DNA of 45,263 nt from Pseudoxanthomonas mexicana (GCF_010093385.1 NZ_PDWV01000032.1:1-45263), one strand, 5' to 3'. Positions 16,834 to 26,306 are shown, counted from the first letter of the stretch. Numbers and translations: made by a program. The notes: generated from the sequence alone by a model not told the origin.

Positions 16834-18408
16834 TCAGGGCCTGACCACACCCCGTCGGTAACGTGCGGCGGGGGCGGTCCGCCAGCGCGGGCGCTCGCGG
16901 ACGGCCGGAAGTGCACTCGGGCCAGGCGCAACCAGCGCAGGCTGCGATGCGGTCACGGGCTGAGCCGCCGTTCCGACCGGTCGCGGCGGGATCAGGGGCT
17001 GCGATCCGTTGACGCGGATCGGATCGGACACCTGGTCGATGTCGAACTGCTCGAACGCGCCGATGTCGATGCGGCCTTCCAGCATCAGGCGCGCATGGGC
17101 ATCACCCACCGCGAGTTTGGTCCGGCGCGGTGGATCGAAGGCCGGCAACACCTGGGGCGTCGGGAACGGAAACGCCGACGGCGTGGCCGGAGCGTTGTTG
17201 CCCGCATTCAACAGCGGACTGCCAGCTCGTGGACGGAAATTCAGCTGCGCCAGGTCGGTGAACATCGGGTCGCTGCCGCGCAGGGTGCCGGTCCATTCCG
17301 CCGGTACCAGCGCGGCACTGGCCTGCACCCAGTTGTTGGAACCGGCCACCTTGCGTCCATCGGACCAGGGCTCCCGGCTCTGCGGCCCGCAGTAAGGCGT
17401 GTCGACGTTGCTCGCGGGATTCTCGCGCACGATGTTCGGCGCGCTGCCGGACGCCGGCTGGTAGATGACGTTGTTGTGCATCTCCAGCGACCCCTGGCCC
17501 AGCTGGACCAGCACCGCGTTCGCCGTGCCGGAACGGTCCATCAGGATGGTGTTGTTCACCAGCCGCGTGCGTCCCTGGTTGCGGCCGTTCAGGTCGCCAC
17601 CGATGCGCAGCGCATTCCCCGAACGGCTGGTCGAACGGTGGATGATGACGTTGCCGACCAGTTCGGCATCCTCGCGACGCAGGTCCGCCGTCCAGCCCGC
17701 CTTCTGGGTTTCGCAATCAGGGCCGATCAGTTCGACCTCGTGCAGGTCCGAGCCCTCGATCCAGTTGTAGTGGATCTCGGCGCGCTGGTGGCGCACGCGC
17801 ACCAGCACGCCGCCGGTGGCGCTGTGCACGTAGTTGTAGCGCATCCTGAAAACCGTGTCGGGATACGCCACTTCGTCCGACTGCATGTAGATCGCATGGC
17901 GGCGATCGCCCTGGCCGGAGCGCGCGATCTCGCTGTACTCCAGCGTGAACGATCCCGAGTTCTGGTCCGCACCCAGGATGCCGTGCGACGGGCAGTCGTG
18001 CACGTAGACGTCCCGCACGGTGGCGTTGTGCGCCTCGCTGAAGATGCACGAACTGGAGCCGCCGGTGACCTCGAAGCCCTCGAACACGATGTGGTTCGAT
18101 TGCTGGAACTTGATCGTATGCGTGCCGCCGGACAGCAGCGGCCGCGTCGCCCCGGCCACGCGGCGCCAGCGGATCGTCACCGGACTGGCCTGGGTTCCGC
18201 TGTCGTCGTCGCCCATCACGATGTTGCCGGCATAGGTGGCGTTGCCGTCGACCTCGACAATGTCGCCGGGCGCCAGGTTGACGCTGTTGAAGAACGTGGT
18301 GAGCTGGGTGTACTGCCTACCGGGGCCGACGTTGTAGGTGGCGGCGGCCGCGCTCAGCGGCACGGCGGCCAGCAGCCCCAGCCCGAGCAAGGGTTTGGAA
18401 AGATGCAT
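16834..18408 (-). CDS. Secreted right-handed parallel beta-helix protein
   Basis: This 524-residue protein begins MHLSKPLLGLGLLAAVPLSA with a clear signal peptide (cleavage near the AAA before TYNVGPG) and GGGAG seven bases from the ATG. The body has repeated strand-turn units such as NHIVFEGFEVTGG, NATVRDVYVHD and NNTILMD, typical of parallel beta-helix (PbH1) proteins, with 'PLLNAGNNAP' near the end as in pectate-lyase-like folds. A proline/alanine-rich tail follows. It could be a periplasmic or extracellular polysaccharide lyase or epimerase acting on the product of this locus; no catalytic residues can be assigned with confidence. Confidence 0.8.
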   Translation of the reverse strand: MHLSKPLLGLGLLAAVPLSAAAATYNVGPGRQYTQLTTFFNSVNLAPGDIVEVDGNATYAGNIVMGDDDSGTQASPVTIRWRRVAGATRPLLSGGTHTIKFQQSNHIVFEGFEVTGGSSSCIFSEAHNATVRDVYVHDCPSHGILGADQNSGSFTLEYSEIARSGQGDRRHAIYMQSDEVAYPDTVFRMRYNYVHSATGGVLVRVRHQRAEIHYNWIEGSDLHEVELIGPDCETQKAGWTADLRREDAELVGNVIIHRSTSRSGNALRIGGDLNGRNQGRTRLVNNTILMDRSGTANAVLVQLGQGSLEMHNNVIYQPASGSAPNIVRENPASNVDTPYCGPQSREPWSDGRKVAGSNNWVQASAALVPAEWTGTLRGSDPMFTDLAQLNFRPRAGSPLLNAGNNAPATPSAFPFPTPQVLPAFDPPRRTKLAVGDAHARLMLEGRIDIGAFEQFDIDQVSDPIRVNGSQPLIPPRPVGTAAQPVTASQPALVAPGPSALPAVRERPRWRTAPAARYRRGVVRP

Positions 18409-18621
18409 CAATTGACTCCCGCGAGTGCTCGCGTTCCGTTGTATCCCCTGTCCTGCCATTTTCATGGCATCGGCGTGAATGCCCTGCTAATCCGCGCACC
18501 GGATGGGCACTGCGGATGAGACGGTCGCCCCAGTTCGGATATCCGCCTTGACGGTGATACGCGGGGAACGGGGCGCAGCGGCCGCGAAGATCGCCGTCGC
18601 GAAAATCTTTCGCTCAAGTTA

Positions 18622-18650
18622 TTGACGGGTGAAAAGCGTTCGTGCAGAAT
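18622..18650 (+). promoter_or_regulatory. Sigma-70-type promoter of tRNA-Arg
   Basis: TTGACG (18622-18627) and CAGAAT (18645-18650) are separated by 17 bases and lie 17 bases before the tRNA. The discriminator (TCCGCGTC) is GC-rich, as in stable-RNA promoters under stringent control. Confidence 0.7.
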
Positions 18651-18667
18651 TCCGCGTCTAACGAAAC

Positions 18668-18744
18668 GCGCCCGTAGCTCAGCTGGATAGAGTACCTGGC
18701 TACGAACCAGGCGGTCGGGAGTTCGAATCTCTCCGGGCGCGCCA
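18668..18744 (+). tRNA. tRNA-Arg (anticodon ACG), CCA encoded
   Basis: A full cloverleaf is visible: acceptor GCGCCCG/CGGGCGC, D arm with AGCTGGAT, anticodon stem CCTGG/CCAGG with ACG at 18702-18704, T loop TTCGAAT, discriminator G and an encoded CCA at 18742-18744. The A34 would be deaminated to inosine by TadA. A strong terminator follows directly. Confidence 0.97.
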
Positions 18745-18750
18745 TTATCG

Positions 18751-18784
18751 AAACAGGCAGACTGATGGTCTGCCTGTTTTTTTT
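18751..18784 (+). terminator. Rho-independent terminator of tRNA-Arg
   Basis: A 12-bp perfect stem (18751-18762 with 18768-18779), a five-base loop and eight T residues (18777-18784) follow the tRNA by seven bases. Confidence 0.93.
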
Positions 18785-18830
18785 CGTCCCGACGAAAGCC
18801 TGTGACCGGGACGCACGCACCTGCGACGAG

Positions 18831-18866
18831 ACATAAAAAAACCCCGCAGAGCGGGGCTTTTTTATG
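18831..18866 (-). terminator. Terminator of tRNA-Ser (symmetric, could act both ways)
   Basis: A GC stem CCCCGC/GCGGGG (18842-18847 and 18851-18856) with loop AGA is flanked by seven A and six T residues, and the symmetry extends through ACAT/ATGT. On the minus strand it follows the tRNA-Ser CCA end by a few bases and gives a T tract; on the plus strand it could also stop reads from tRNA-Arg. Confidence 0.9.
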
Positions 18867-18868
18867 TC

Positions 18869-18961
18869 TGGCGGAGTGAGAGGGATTCGAACCCTCGATA
18901 AGGCTTTTGACCCTATACTCCCTTAGCAGGGGAGCCCCTTCGGCCACTCGGGCATCACTCC
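18869..18961 (-). tRNA. tRNA-Ser (anticodon GCT), CCA encoded
   Basis: The minus strand shows a class II tRNA with acceptor GGAGTGA/TCACTCC, anticodon stem CTCCC/GGGAG with GCT, a long variable arm (about 18 bases), T loop TTCGAAT, discriminator G and an encoded CCA. It reads AGC/AGU serine codons. Confidence 0.97.
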
Positions 18962-19001
18962 GGGTCTGTCGCACGCCGCAGGCAAGCCGCGACGGCCGCC
19001 T

Positions 19002-19030
19002 AGGATAGCGGCTCACCGCTCAGGCGGCAA
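19002..19030 (-). promoter_or_regulatory. Candidate promoter of tRNA-Ser
   Basis: On the minus strand TTGCCG (19030-19025) and TATCCT (19007-19002) are 17 bases apart, with a GC-rich discriminator. The start would be some 34 bases before the tRNA. The -35 begins seven bases after the csrA stop, so the tRNA may also be read from csrA transcripts. Confidence 0.45.
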
Positions 19031-19036
19031 ACAAAA

Positions 19037-19246
19037 TCACTCGGACGTGATGTTTTCCGACGCAGCAGGCGAACCGATCTCTTCGCCGCGCTGGATGCGC
19101 TGGTAGATTTCTTCGCGATGCACGGCCACGTCCTTGGGCGCGGTGATACCGATACGCACCTGGTTGCCTTTGACGCCAAGCACGGTCACCGTGACCGAGT
19201 CGCCGATCATCAGGGTTTCGCCGACACGGCGGGTCAAGATCAACAT
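19037..19246 (-). CDS. csrA: Carbon storage regulator CsrA
   Basis: This 69-residue protein starts [16 protein letters not shown] and contains [10 protein letters not shown] and [16 protein letters not shown], the complete CsrA/RsmA fold including the RNA-binding Arg near position 44. It is a homodimeric post-transcriptional regulator that binds GGA motifs near ribosome binding sites. The ATG at 19246 follows CGGAGAAGAAAC; the ACGGA in this site is itself a plausible CsrA target, which would allow autoregulation. It follows alaS by 149 bases, an order common in gammaproteobacteria. Confidence 0.97.
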   Translation of the reverse strand: MLILTRRVGETLMIGDSVTVTVLGVKGNQVRIGITAPKDVAVHREEIYQRIQRGEEIGSPAASENITSE

Positions 19247-19395
19247 GTTTCTTCTCCGTAATCCGGCAAAGGATAGTGCCGGGGGCGCGCCGGGCCCGTG
19301 AAAAGGGCCGGGGGCTTCCTGGTACATTCATGAACTTAAAGCATGTTAGCGGCCGGACGGGCCGGGCCGCAAGCACCGTTTAGTCCAATAAGGGG

Positions 19396-22047
19396 TCAGC
19401 GAATCCGCTCCCGGACCCACTCTGGAACCCCTTGCAGCGCCGTGGCAAGGGCGGGCCCGTCCTCACCACCACCCTGGGCGAGATCCGGGCGGCCACCGCC
19501 CTTGCCCCCGATCTGACCGGCTACATGTGACAGGAGTTCCCCCGCCTTGACCCGCCCGGTTGCGGCGCCGTTCACCCCGGCTACCAGGGCCGCCTTGCCG
19601 TCGGCGGTCCCGGCCAGGACGATCACCGCGTCGCCCAACTGCTGCTTCAGACGGTCCATCGCATCGCGCAGCGCCTTGGCATCGAAACCCTCCAGGCGCG
19701 GAGCCAGCACGCGAATCCCGCCCACGTCGATCGCCGCGCCGCCCAGGTCGGAGGTCGCACTGGAGGCGGCACGGGCCTTCAGGGTCTCCAGTTCGCGCTC
19801 CAGCTTCTTCTGCCGATCGGTCAGGGCGCGGATCTTGTCGACGACTTCGCCAGCGTTGCCGCCCAGCAGGTCGGCCGCTTCGGCCAACCGGCGCTCCTCG
19901 GCCGCCACGTAATCCAGCGCACCCTGCCCCGTGACCGCTTCGATGCGGCGCACGCCCGCGGATACGCCGCTTTCGCCGACCAGCTTGAACAGGCCGATGT
20001 CGCCCGTGCGGCCCACGTGGGTGCCGCCACAAAGTTCGGTGGAGTAGTCGCCCATCTTCAGGACGCGCACCTGCTCGCCGTACTTTTCGCCGAACAGCGC
20101 CATCGCTCCGAAATCCAGGGCCTCCTGCATGCCCATGTGGTGGACCTCGGCCGCACTGTTGGCGCGGATCTGGGCGTTCACCCGACGCTCGACTTCGGCC
20201 TGTTCGGCCTGCGTCATCGGCTGGAAGTGCGAGAAGTCGAAGCGCAGGCGATCCGGCGCCACCAGCGAGCCCTTCTGCTGGACATGCGTGCCCAGCACCT
20301 CGCGCAAGGCCGCATGCAACAGGTGGGTGGCCGAGTGGTTGAGGATGGTACTGGCGCGACGCGCGGCATCGACGGACGCCACCACGTGGTCGCCGACCTT
20401 CAGGCCGCCCTTGGCGACGCGACCTACATGGCCGTGGAACTGGCCCGCGAACTTCAGCGTATCGGCGACATCGAATTGGACGCCCTGCTCCGCCAGCACG
20501 CCGGTATCGCCGACCTGGCCGCCGGACTCCGCATAGAACGGGCTACTGTCCAGAATGACCACGGCGGCGTCGCCGGCCTGCACCGCCGGTACCGGGCGGC
20601 CATCCTTCAGCAAGGCGACCACCTGCAGGCCGCCTGCGTCGAGCTTGTCATAGCCCAGGAACACCGTGGGCGACAGCTGCGCCACCAGGTCGGCCGGCAG
20701 GCCGGTGGTGGAGGTGAACTTGCCTGCCGCGCGCGCGGTTTCGCGCTGCTGCTCCACCGCCGCCTCGAACCCCGCCATATCCACCGAGAGACCGCGCTCG
20801 CGCGCGATATCGGCGGTCAGGTCCACGGGGAAGCCATAGGTGTCATATAGGCGGAACGCGTCGGCGCCGGGAATCACGCCATCGACCACGCGCGAGGCGA
20901 CGTCGTCGAAGATGCGCATGCCCGAGTCCAGCGTTTCGGCGAACCGCTCCTCCTCGGCCTTCAAGGCCTTTTCGACCAGTTCACGCGCCGCCGGCAGTTC
21001 CGGATAGGCATCGCCCATCAACTCGGACAGCGTGCCGACCATCTTGTGGAAGAAAGGCTGGCGAACGCCCAGCATCCAGCCGTGACGCAGTGCGCGGCGG
21101 ATGATCCGGCGCAACACGTAACCACGCCCCTCATTGGAGGGCAGCACACCGTCCACGATCAGGAAACTGCACGCGCGGATATGGTCGGCGATGACGCGCA
21201 GCGACTTGTTCTCGAGATCGGTCGTACCGGTCAGCTCGGCGGCCTTGCGGATCAGGCCCTGGAACAGATCGATCTCGTAGTTCGTATGGACATGCTGGAG
21301 CACCGCGGCCAGGCGTTCCAGACCCATGCCGGTGTCCACGCACGGCGCCGGCAGCGGGACGAGCGTGCCGTCCGGCTGGCGATCGAACTGCATGAAGACG
21401 TTGTTCCAGATCTCGATGTAGCGGTCCCCATCCTCGTCCGGGGAGCCCGGGGGACCGCCGGCGATGTGCTCGCCGTGGTCGTAGAAGATCTCGGTGCACG
21501 GACCGCAGGGGCCGGTATCGGCCATCTGCCAGAAATTGTCCGATGCATAGGGCGCGCCCTTGTTGTCGCCGATGCGCACGATGCGCTCCGGCGGCAGGCC
21601 GATCATGTCGTGCCAGAGGTCGTAGGCCTCGTCGTCAGTGTGGTAGACCGTGACCAGCAGGCGCTCCTTGGGAAGCTTCCAGACCTCGGTCAGCAACTCC
21701 CACGCCCAGGCGATGGCCTCCTTCTTGAAGTAGTCGCCGAAGGACCAGTTGCCCAGCATCTCGAAGAACGTGTGGTGGCGGGCGGTATACCCCACCGAAT
21801 CCAGGTCGTTGTGCTTGCCGCCGGCCCGCAGGCAGCGCTGGACATCGGCCGCACGCACGTAGCTGCGCTTCTCCGCCCCCAGGAACACGTCCTTGAACTG
21901 CACCATGCCGGAGTTGGTGAACAGCAGGGTGGGATCGTTGCCGGGCACCAGGGAGGCGGACGGCACGATGGTATGGCCCTTGCCGGCGAAGAAATCGAGG
22001 AAATCCTGGCGGATCTGGCGGGTGCTGAAGGTCTTGGGAGTGGTCAT
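19396..22047 (-). CDS. alaS: Alanyl-tRNA synthetase
   Basis: This 883-residue protein (E. coli 876) starts [20 protein letters not shown]. The class II catalytic core shows [14 protein letters not shown] and [15 protein letters not shown]; the editing domain shows [17 protein letters not shown] and [16 protein letters not shown] with its zinc-binding His and Cys; the C-terminal C-Ala domain (with [17 protein letters not shown] glycine motif) is present. It charges tRNA-Ala and clears Ser/Gly mischarging. The ATG at 22047 is chosen by homology; upstream in-frame sequence is not family-like and the Shine-Dalgarno is weak. It lies 93 bases after recX. Confidence 0.97.
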   Translation of the reverse strand: MTTPKTFSTRQIRQDFLDFFAGKGHTIVPSASLVPGNDPTLLFTNSGMVQFKDVFLGAEKRSYVRAADVQRCLRAGGKHNDLDSVGYTARHHTFFEMLGNWSFGDYFKKEAIAWAWELLTEVWKLPKERLLVTVYHTDDEAYDLWHDMIGLPPERIVRIGDNKGAPYASDNFWQMADTGPCGPCTEIFYDHGEHIAGGPPGSPDEDGDRYIEIWNNVFMQFDRQPDGTLVPLPAPCVDTGMGLERLAAVLQHVHTNYEIDLFQGLIRKAAELTGTTDLENKSLRVIADHIRACSFLIVDGVLPSNEGRGYVLRRIIRRALRHGWMLGVRQPFFHKMVGTLSELMGDAYPELPAARELVEKALKAEEERFAETLDSGMRIFDDVASRVVDGVIPGADAFRLYDTYGFPVDLTADIARERGLSVDMAGFEAAVEQQRETARAAGKFTSTTGLPADLVAQLSPTVFLGYDKLDAGGLQVVALLKDGRPVPAVQAGDAAVVILDSSPFYAESGGQVGDTGVLAEQGVQFDVADTLKFAGQFHGHVGRVAKGGLKVGDHVVASVDAARRASTILNHSATHLLHAALREVLGTHVQQKGSLVAPDRLRFDFSHFQPMTQAEQAEVERRVNAQIRANSAAEVHHMGMQEALDFGAMALFGEKYGEQVRVLKMGDYSTELCGGTHVGRTGDIGLFKLVGESGVSAGVRRIEAVTGQGALDYVAAEERRLAEAADLLGGNAGEVVDKIRALTDRQKKLERELETLKARAASSATSDLGGAAIDVGGIRVLAPRLEGFDAKALRDAMDRLKQQLGDAVIVLAGTADGKAALVAGVNGAATGRVKAGELLSHVAGQIGGKGGGRPDLAQGGGEDGPALATALQGVPEWVRERIR

Positions 22048-22140
22048 CTGGCAGGCATTGGCTGGAAGGCGCTTCCTTGCGCCGCGCTGTCCGCGTAATG
22101 CGGGCACGGCCGGGTGGAAGCAACCCAATGCCCTAGATTA

Positions 22141-22644
22141 TCAGGCTGCCCCGCCCGAGTCCTCCAGCTCCAGCCGGCTGGCAGCGCGCACGGCTTCGGC
22201 ATCGAAACCCCGCCGGATCAGGAAATCCGCGATCTTGCGCCGTTGAGCCGGGTCGATCTGGCGGGCTGGACCGAAACGCCGGCGGACGAGGTCGCACGCC
22301 GTTTCGCTCCAGTCGCCATCGAAGGTGGCCATGGCCGCCGTGATCGCCTCACGGTCCAGCCCGTGGGTGGACAGCTCGGCCCTGATCCTCAGCGGACCAT
22401 AACCACCCGAGGCCCGGCTGCGGACGAGCGCCTCGGCAAAGCGCGTGTCGCTCTGCCAGCCCTCCGCCTCCAGCCGGTCCACGGCCGATCGCACATCGGC
22501 CGCTTCCACACCGCGGGACGTCAATTTCCGGGACAGTTCCCGGCGGGAATGCTCCCGCCGGGTCAACAGGCCGAGGGCACGCTGCAGCGGCGTCTGCTCG
22601 GCCGGCTTGCGACGGCGGACGTTGCGTGCGTCCTCATCCGCCAT
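22141..22644 (-). CDS. recX: Recombination regulator RecX
   Basis: This 167-residue protein is built of three-helix repeats such as [19 protein letters not shown] and [17 protein letters not shown], diagnostic of RecX. It modulates RecA filament growth. It follows recA by 36 bases in the same direction, with GGGAAGGG before the ATG, the usual recA-recX arrangement, and is probably cotranscribed with recA. Confidence 0.94.
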   Translation of the reverse strand: MADEDARNVRRRKPAEQTPLQRALGLLTRREHSRRELSRKLTSRGVEAADVRSAVDRLEAEGWQSDTRFAEALVRSRASGGYGPLRIRAELSTHGLDREAITAAMATFDGDWSETACDLVRRRFGPARQIDPAQRRKIADFLIRRGFDAEAVRAASRLELEDSGGAA

Positions 22645-22680
22645 CGCGCGCGCCCTTCCCGTTCCCGCTCACGCCCGCCC

Positions 22681-23715
22681 TTACTCGGCGTCGTCTTCCG
22701 CGCCTTCGCCACGCGGGGCTTCGGCCGGCTGGAACTTCTCGCGCAGCTCGGCCTCCAGCTTCGCCGCAATGGCCGGGTTCTCGCGCAGGAACGTGCGGGA
22801 GTTGTCCTTGCCCTGGCCGATGCGCTCGCTGCCATAGCTGTACCAGGCGCCAGCCTTCTCCACCAGCTTGGCCTCCACACCCATGTCGATCAGCTCGCCT
22901 TCGCGGCTGATGCCCTCGCCGTACAGGATCTCCGTTACCACCTGCTTGAACGGAGGCGCCAGCTTGTTCTTGACCACCTTGATCTTGGTCTGGTTGCCGA
23001 TGATCTCGTCGCCCTTCTTGATGGCACCGATGCGGCGGATGTCCAGGCGGACCGAAGCGTAGAACTTCAATGCGTTGCCGCCGGTGGTGGTTTCGGGGCT
23101 CTGGCCGGGCATCATCACGCCGATCTTCATGCGCAACTGGTTGATGAAGATGACGGTGGTATTGGAGCGCTTGATGTTGCCGGTGAGCTTGCGCAGGGCC
23201 TGGCTCATCAGGCGCGCCTGCAAGCCCGGCAGCTGGTCGCCCATCTCGCCCTCGATTTCCGCCTTCGGCGTCAGCGCCGCCACGGAGTCGATGACCACGA
23301 TGTCGATGGAACCGGAACGCACCAGCATGTCGGCGATTTCGAGCGCCTGCTCGCCGGTGTCCGGCTGGGACAGCAGCAGGTCATCCACGTTCACGCCCAG
23401 CTTGGCGGCGTAGATCGGGTCGAGTGCGTGCTCGGCATCGATGAAGGCCGCGGTGCCGCCCTGCTTCTGGCACTGGGCGATGGCCTGCAGGGTCAGCGTG
23501 GTCTTGCCCGAGGATTCCGGACCATAGATTTCCACAACCCGGCCGCGCGGCAGGCCGCCGATGCCCAGGGCGATATCCAGCATCAGCGAGCCGGTGGGGA
23601 TGATTTCCACGGGTTCGATGACCCGATCGCCCATGCGCATCACCGAGCCCTTGCCGAACTGGCGCTCGATCTGGGTCAGGGCGGCGGAAAGGGCGCGCTT
23701 CTTGTTCTCGTCCAT
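22681..23715 (-). CDS. recA: Recombinase RecA
   Basis: This 344-residue protein starts [20 protein letters not shown]. Walker [10 protein letters not shown] is at residues 65-73, Walker B is VVIDSV, and the L1/L2 DNA-binding region includes [21 protein letters not shown] short acidic C-terminal tail (GAEDDAE) is present. It forms DNA filaments for recombination and promotes LexA self-cleavage. AGGA lies eight bases before the ATG. The 186-base gap to lexA has no second LexA box that I can find, so it either uses its own unmarked promoter or is read through from lexA. Confidence 0.98.
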   Translation of the reverse strand: MDENKKRALSAALTQIERQFGKGSVMRMGDRVIEPVEIIPTGSLMLDIALGIGGLPRGRVVEIYGPESSGKTTLTLQAIAQCQKQGGTAAFIDAEHALDPIYAAKLGVNVDDLLLSQPDTGEQALEIADMLVRSGSIDIVVIDSVAALTPKAEIEGEMGDQLPGLQARLMSQALRKLTGNIKRSNTTVIFINQLRMKIGVMMPGQSPETTTGGNALKFYASVRLDIRRIGAIKKGDEIIGNQTKIKVVKNKLAPPFKQVVTEILYGEGISREGELIDMGVEAKLVEKAGAWYSYGSERIGQGKDNSRTFLRENPAIAAKLEAELREKFQPAEAPRGEGAEDDAE

Positions 23716-23901
23716 CGTCGTGGTCCTAGTCAATGTGGTCGTATGCGGTGAGGTGAGTGTGGGGAGCGCCCATCGCACAGGCTGCGACGGAGCGGGCATG
23801 GGAGAAAATAAAATGCGGCGCGGCGCTGCGGGACCGGTCCAGGCCGTGCGGCCGTGTCGGAAAACCCCGCATGGCAGCATCGGAAGCGGCCCTGCGCGGA
23901 T

Positions 23902-24543
23902 TCACCGGTTGGGCCTCACCAGGCCGCAGTACAGGCCTTCGATGGCGAAATCCTGGTCCGGCGCGACCTCGATGGGCGCATAGTCGGGGTTGCGCGGCAG
24001 CAGCCGGATGCGGTCCTTGCCGATCTTCAGCAGCTTCACCGTGATGGCGTCGTCGATGCGCGCCACCACGATCTGGCCGGAGCGGGCATCGCGGGTACGG
24101 TGCACGCCGATCAGGTCGCCGTCGAAGATGCCTTCGTCGCGCATCGAATCGCCCCTCACCTTCAACAGGTAATCCGGCGCCGGGGCGAAGAAGGCCCGAT
24201 CCAGCAGCACGTAATCGTGGTGATCGGCATCCGCACCGATCGGCGCGCCGGCCGCCACCTGTCCCAGCACGGGCACACGCAGGCCCTCCTCGTTCGCGGC
24301 CGGGAATGCCAGATCCGGCTGGGGCGAAGGTGGGGCCTTGAGCAGGCGGATGCCGCGGGCGCGGCCGGGCACGCGTTCGATGGCGCCCGCCTGTTCCAGC
24401 GCCTCGAGGTGGTACTGGGCAGCCCGCACGCCCTTGAAACCGAAGGCCTTGGCGATTTCGGCCTGCGAAGGCGGCATGCCCTCGGCCTCCAGCCGTTCGG
24501 CGATCCGGGCAAGGATGGCGAGCTGGGTATCGGTCAGGTCCAT
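23902..24543 (-). CDS. lexA: SOS repressor LexA
   Basis: This 213-residue protein has an N-terminal winged helix (SQAEIAKAFGFKGVRAAQYH as recognition region) and a C-terminal S24 peptidase domain with the Ala98-Gly99 cleavage site (VAAGAPIGAD), Ser133 (GDSM) and Lys170. It represses the SOS regulon and cuts itself when RecA is active. The recognition helix sequence differs from E. coli LexA, matching the different operator just upstream (24546-24564). The ATG at 24543 lies two bases from that operator and has no Shine-Dalgarno sequence, so the mRNA is probably leaderless. Confidence 0.97.
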   Translation of the reverse strand: MDLTDTQLAILARIAERLEAEGMPPSQAEIAKAFGFKGVRAAQYHLEALEQAGAIERVPGRARGIRLLKAPPSPQPDLAFPAANEEGLRVPVLGQVAAGAPIGADADHHDYVLLDRAFFAPAPDYLLKVRGDSMRDEGIFDGDLIGVHRTRDARSGQIVVARIDDAITVKLLKIGKDRIRLLPRNPDYAPIEVAPDQDFAIEGLYCGLVRPNR

Positions 24544-24545
24544 GG

Positions 24546-24564
24546 TTAGTAGTAATACTACTAA
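24546..24564 (-). promoter_or_regulatory. LexA operator (perfect 19-bp palindrome)
   Basis: TTAGTAGTAATACTACTAA is a perfect palindrome around a central base. It equals the LexA box known from xanthomonads. It sits two bases upstream of the lexA ATG and covers the proposed -10, so it should give negative autoregulation. Confidence 0.93.
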
Positions 24565-24580
24565 CGCCCCGCCCTGGCAA
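24552..24580 (-). promoter_or_regulatory. Candidate lexA promoter overlapping the operator
   Basis: On the minus strand TTGCCA (24580-24575) and TATTAC (24557-24552) are 17 bases apart. Transcription would begin at about 24545-24543, i.e. at or next to the A of the lexA ATG. The -10 lies inside the LexA box. Confidence 0.6.
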
Positions 24581-24589
24581 GGGTCGCAG

Positions 24590-26278
24590 CTAGCGCCGCC
24601 CGCTGCGCCAGATGGAGAACAGGATCCAGACCCCGCAGAGCGCGGCCCCGACGAAGCCCAGCACCCCCAGGGACATCAGCCAGCGGTTGGAGACCCCACC
24701 GCCCACGCTGTTCATTACGATCGAGGAACCGATCACCAGCGACGCCGTGATGATGCCCATCGTCAACCGGTTGGCGGCGCGGTCCACCTGTTCCCCGAAG
24801 GCCCTGAGCGTATCGACCTCGATGTGCATCTGCAGCTTGCCGCGCCGGGCCGACTGCAGCAGGCGGTGGACGTCGCGCGGCATGTCGCGCAGCAGGTCGA
24901 CCAGGCCGGAGAGCGTGCGGCGCCCGCGCCGGACCAGTACATCCGGGGCGAAGCGCTCCAGCATCGCGCGCTCCAGGTAGGGTCGCGCCTCGCTGGCCAT
25001 GTCGAAATCCGGATCCAGCTGCCGCCCCATGCCCTCCAGGGTGAGGAATGCCTTGATCATCAGCGCCAGGTCGGCCGGCAGGCTGAGGCCGTGCTCGCGC
25101 AGCATCGCCGTGACGTCGCCGAGCATCGCTCCCATGCGCAGGTCCTTGAGCGGGACCCCGCGGTACTGATCGACGAAGACGTCGGCCGATTCCTGCAACC
25201 GCACTTCATCGATATCGTTGTTTTCCTCGGTCCAGTCCGCCAGCACCTCGGCGACGGCGGCCGAGTCGTGGACCACCAGCCCATGCAGCAGGCGCACGAT
25301 CTGGAACCGCCGCTGCTCGGTGACCCGTCCCACCATGCCGAAATCGATCACGCCGATCGCGCCATCCGGCATGTAGAAAATGTTGCCCGGGTGCGGGTCG
25401 GCATGGAAGAAGCCGTCCTCAAGCACCATCTTCAGCACCAGGCCCGCGCCCGTGCGCGCCAGCCGCACACGGTCCAGCCCCATCGCATCGACAGCGGCGA
25501 GGTCGCGCCCGGGCACGCCCTCCAGGCACTCCTGCACGTTGAGCCGCTCGCAGGTCCATTGCCAGTACACCCGCGGGATGACGATATCGTCGCGGCCAGC
25601 GAAGTTGTGCGCGATCCGCTCGGCATTGCGGCACTCGGCGGCGAAGTCGAGTTCGCGGCGCAGCGACGCGCTGAACTGCTGGACGATGCGCTGCGGATGG
25701 TAGCGGCGCAGTTCCGGCAGGTTCTTCTCGACGATCACCGCCAAGTGCTTCAGCAGCCGCAGGTCGGCTTCGACCGTGTCGCGGATGCCGGGGCGGCGGA
25801 TCTTCAGGACGACGGCGCTGCCATCGGCCAGCCAGGCGCGATGGGCCTGCGCCAGTGAGGCGGCCGCCAGCGGCTTATGTTCGACGCGCGCGAATACCGC
25901 TTCGGGTTCGGCTCCCAGATCCTCGCGCAGTTGGGGAAGCACCGTGTCCCAGGGCAGCGCGGGCACGGCGTTCTGCAGCTTGCCGAGCTCGTCGATCCAG
26001 GCTGGCGGAAGCAGGTCCACGCGGGTGGCAAGCACCTGGCCGAGCTTGACGAACGTCGGCCCCAGATCCTGCAGGGTGCAACGCAGACGCGTCGGCACGT
26101 CCATGCGCAGGCGCCCTTCCTCCACCGCCTGCCAGTGCAGCAGCCGGCCGGCCTTCTCCAGCACCCCGGCCATGCCCATGCGCTTGACCACGTCGCCGAA
26201 GCCCCACCGGATCAGGACGGAGGCGATGTCCTGCAGCCGACCCAGATCGCGCACGGTGCCCAGCGTCTCCCACATCAT
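24590..26278 (-). CDS. AarF/ABC1/UbiB-family atypical kinase
   Basis: This 562-residue protein has the family signature KLGQ (78-81) in GPTFVKLGQVLATR, the alanine-rich loop AAAS (138-141), VVLKI for the ATP-binding lysine, the catalytic HADPHPGN (292-299) and DFG (312-314). Two C-terminal hydrophobic segments (from about residue 510) anchor it in the inner membrane. UbiB proteins support ubiquinone synthesis through an ATPase activity. The gene is not with other ubi genes here; it follows pncC by 28 bases. It may be the true ubiB or a second AarF-like paralogue. Confidence 0.88.
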   Translation of the reverse strand: MMWETLGTVRDLGRLQDIASVLIRWGFGDVVKRMGMAGVLEKAGRLLHWQAVEEGRLRMDVPTRLRCTLQDLGPTFVKLGQVLATRVDLLPPAWIDELGKLQNAVPALPWDTVLPQLREDLGAEPEAVFARVEHKPLAAASLAQAHRAWLADGSAVVLKIRRPGIRDTVEADLRLLKHLAVIVEKNLPELRRYHPQRIVQQFSASLRRELDFAAECRNAERIAHNFAGRDDIVIPRVYWQWTCERLNVQECLEGVPGRDLAAVDAMGLDRVRLARTGAGLVLKMVLEDGFFHADPHPGNIFYMPDGAIGVIDFGMVGRVTEQRRFQIVRLLHGLVVHDSAAVAEVLADWTEENNDIDEVRLQESADVFVDQYRGVPLKDLRMGAMLGDVTAMLREHGLSLPADLALMIKAFLTLEGMGRQLDPDFDMASEARPYLERAMLERFAPDVLVRRGRRTLSGLVDLLRDMPRDVHRLLQSARRGKLQMHIEVDTLRAFGEQVDRAANRLTMGIITASLVIGSSIVMNSVGGGVSNRWLMSLGVLGFVGAALCGVWILFSIWRSGRR

Positions 26279-26306
26279 GCGTCCGCTCCCCGCCGTGGCG
26301 CGCCGC

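Noticed and set aside
23716..23901. A second LexA box in front of recA
   Set aside because: No TTAG...CTAA or similar palindrome is found in the lexA-recA gap.
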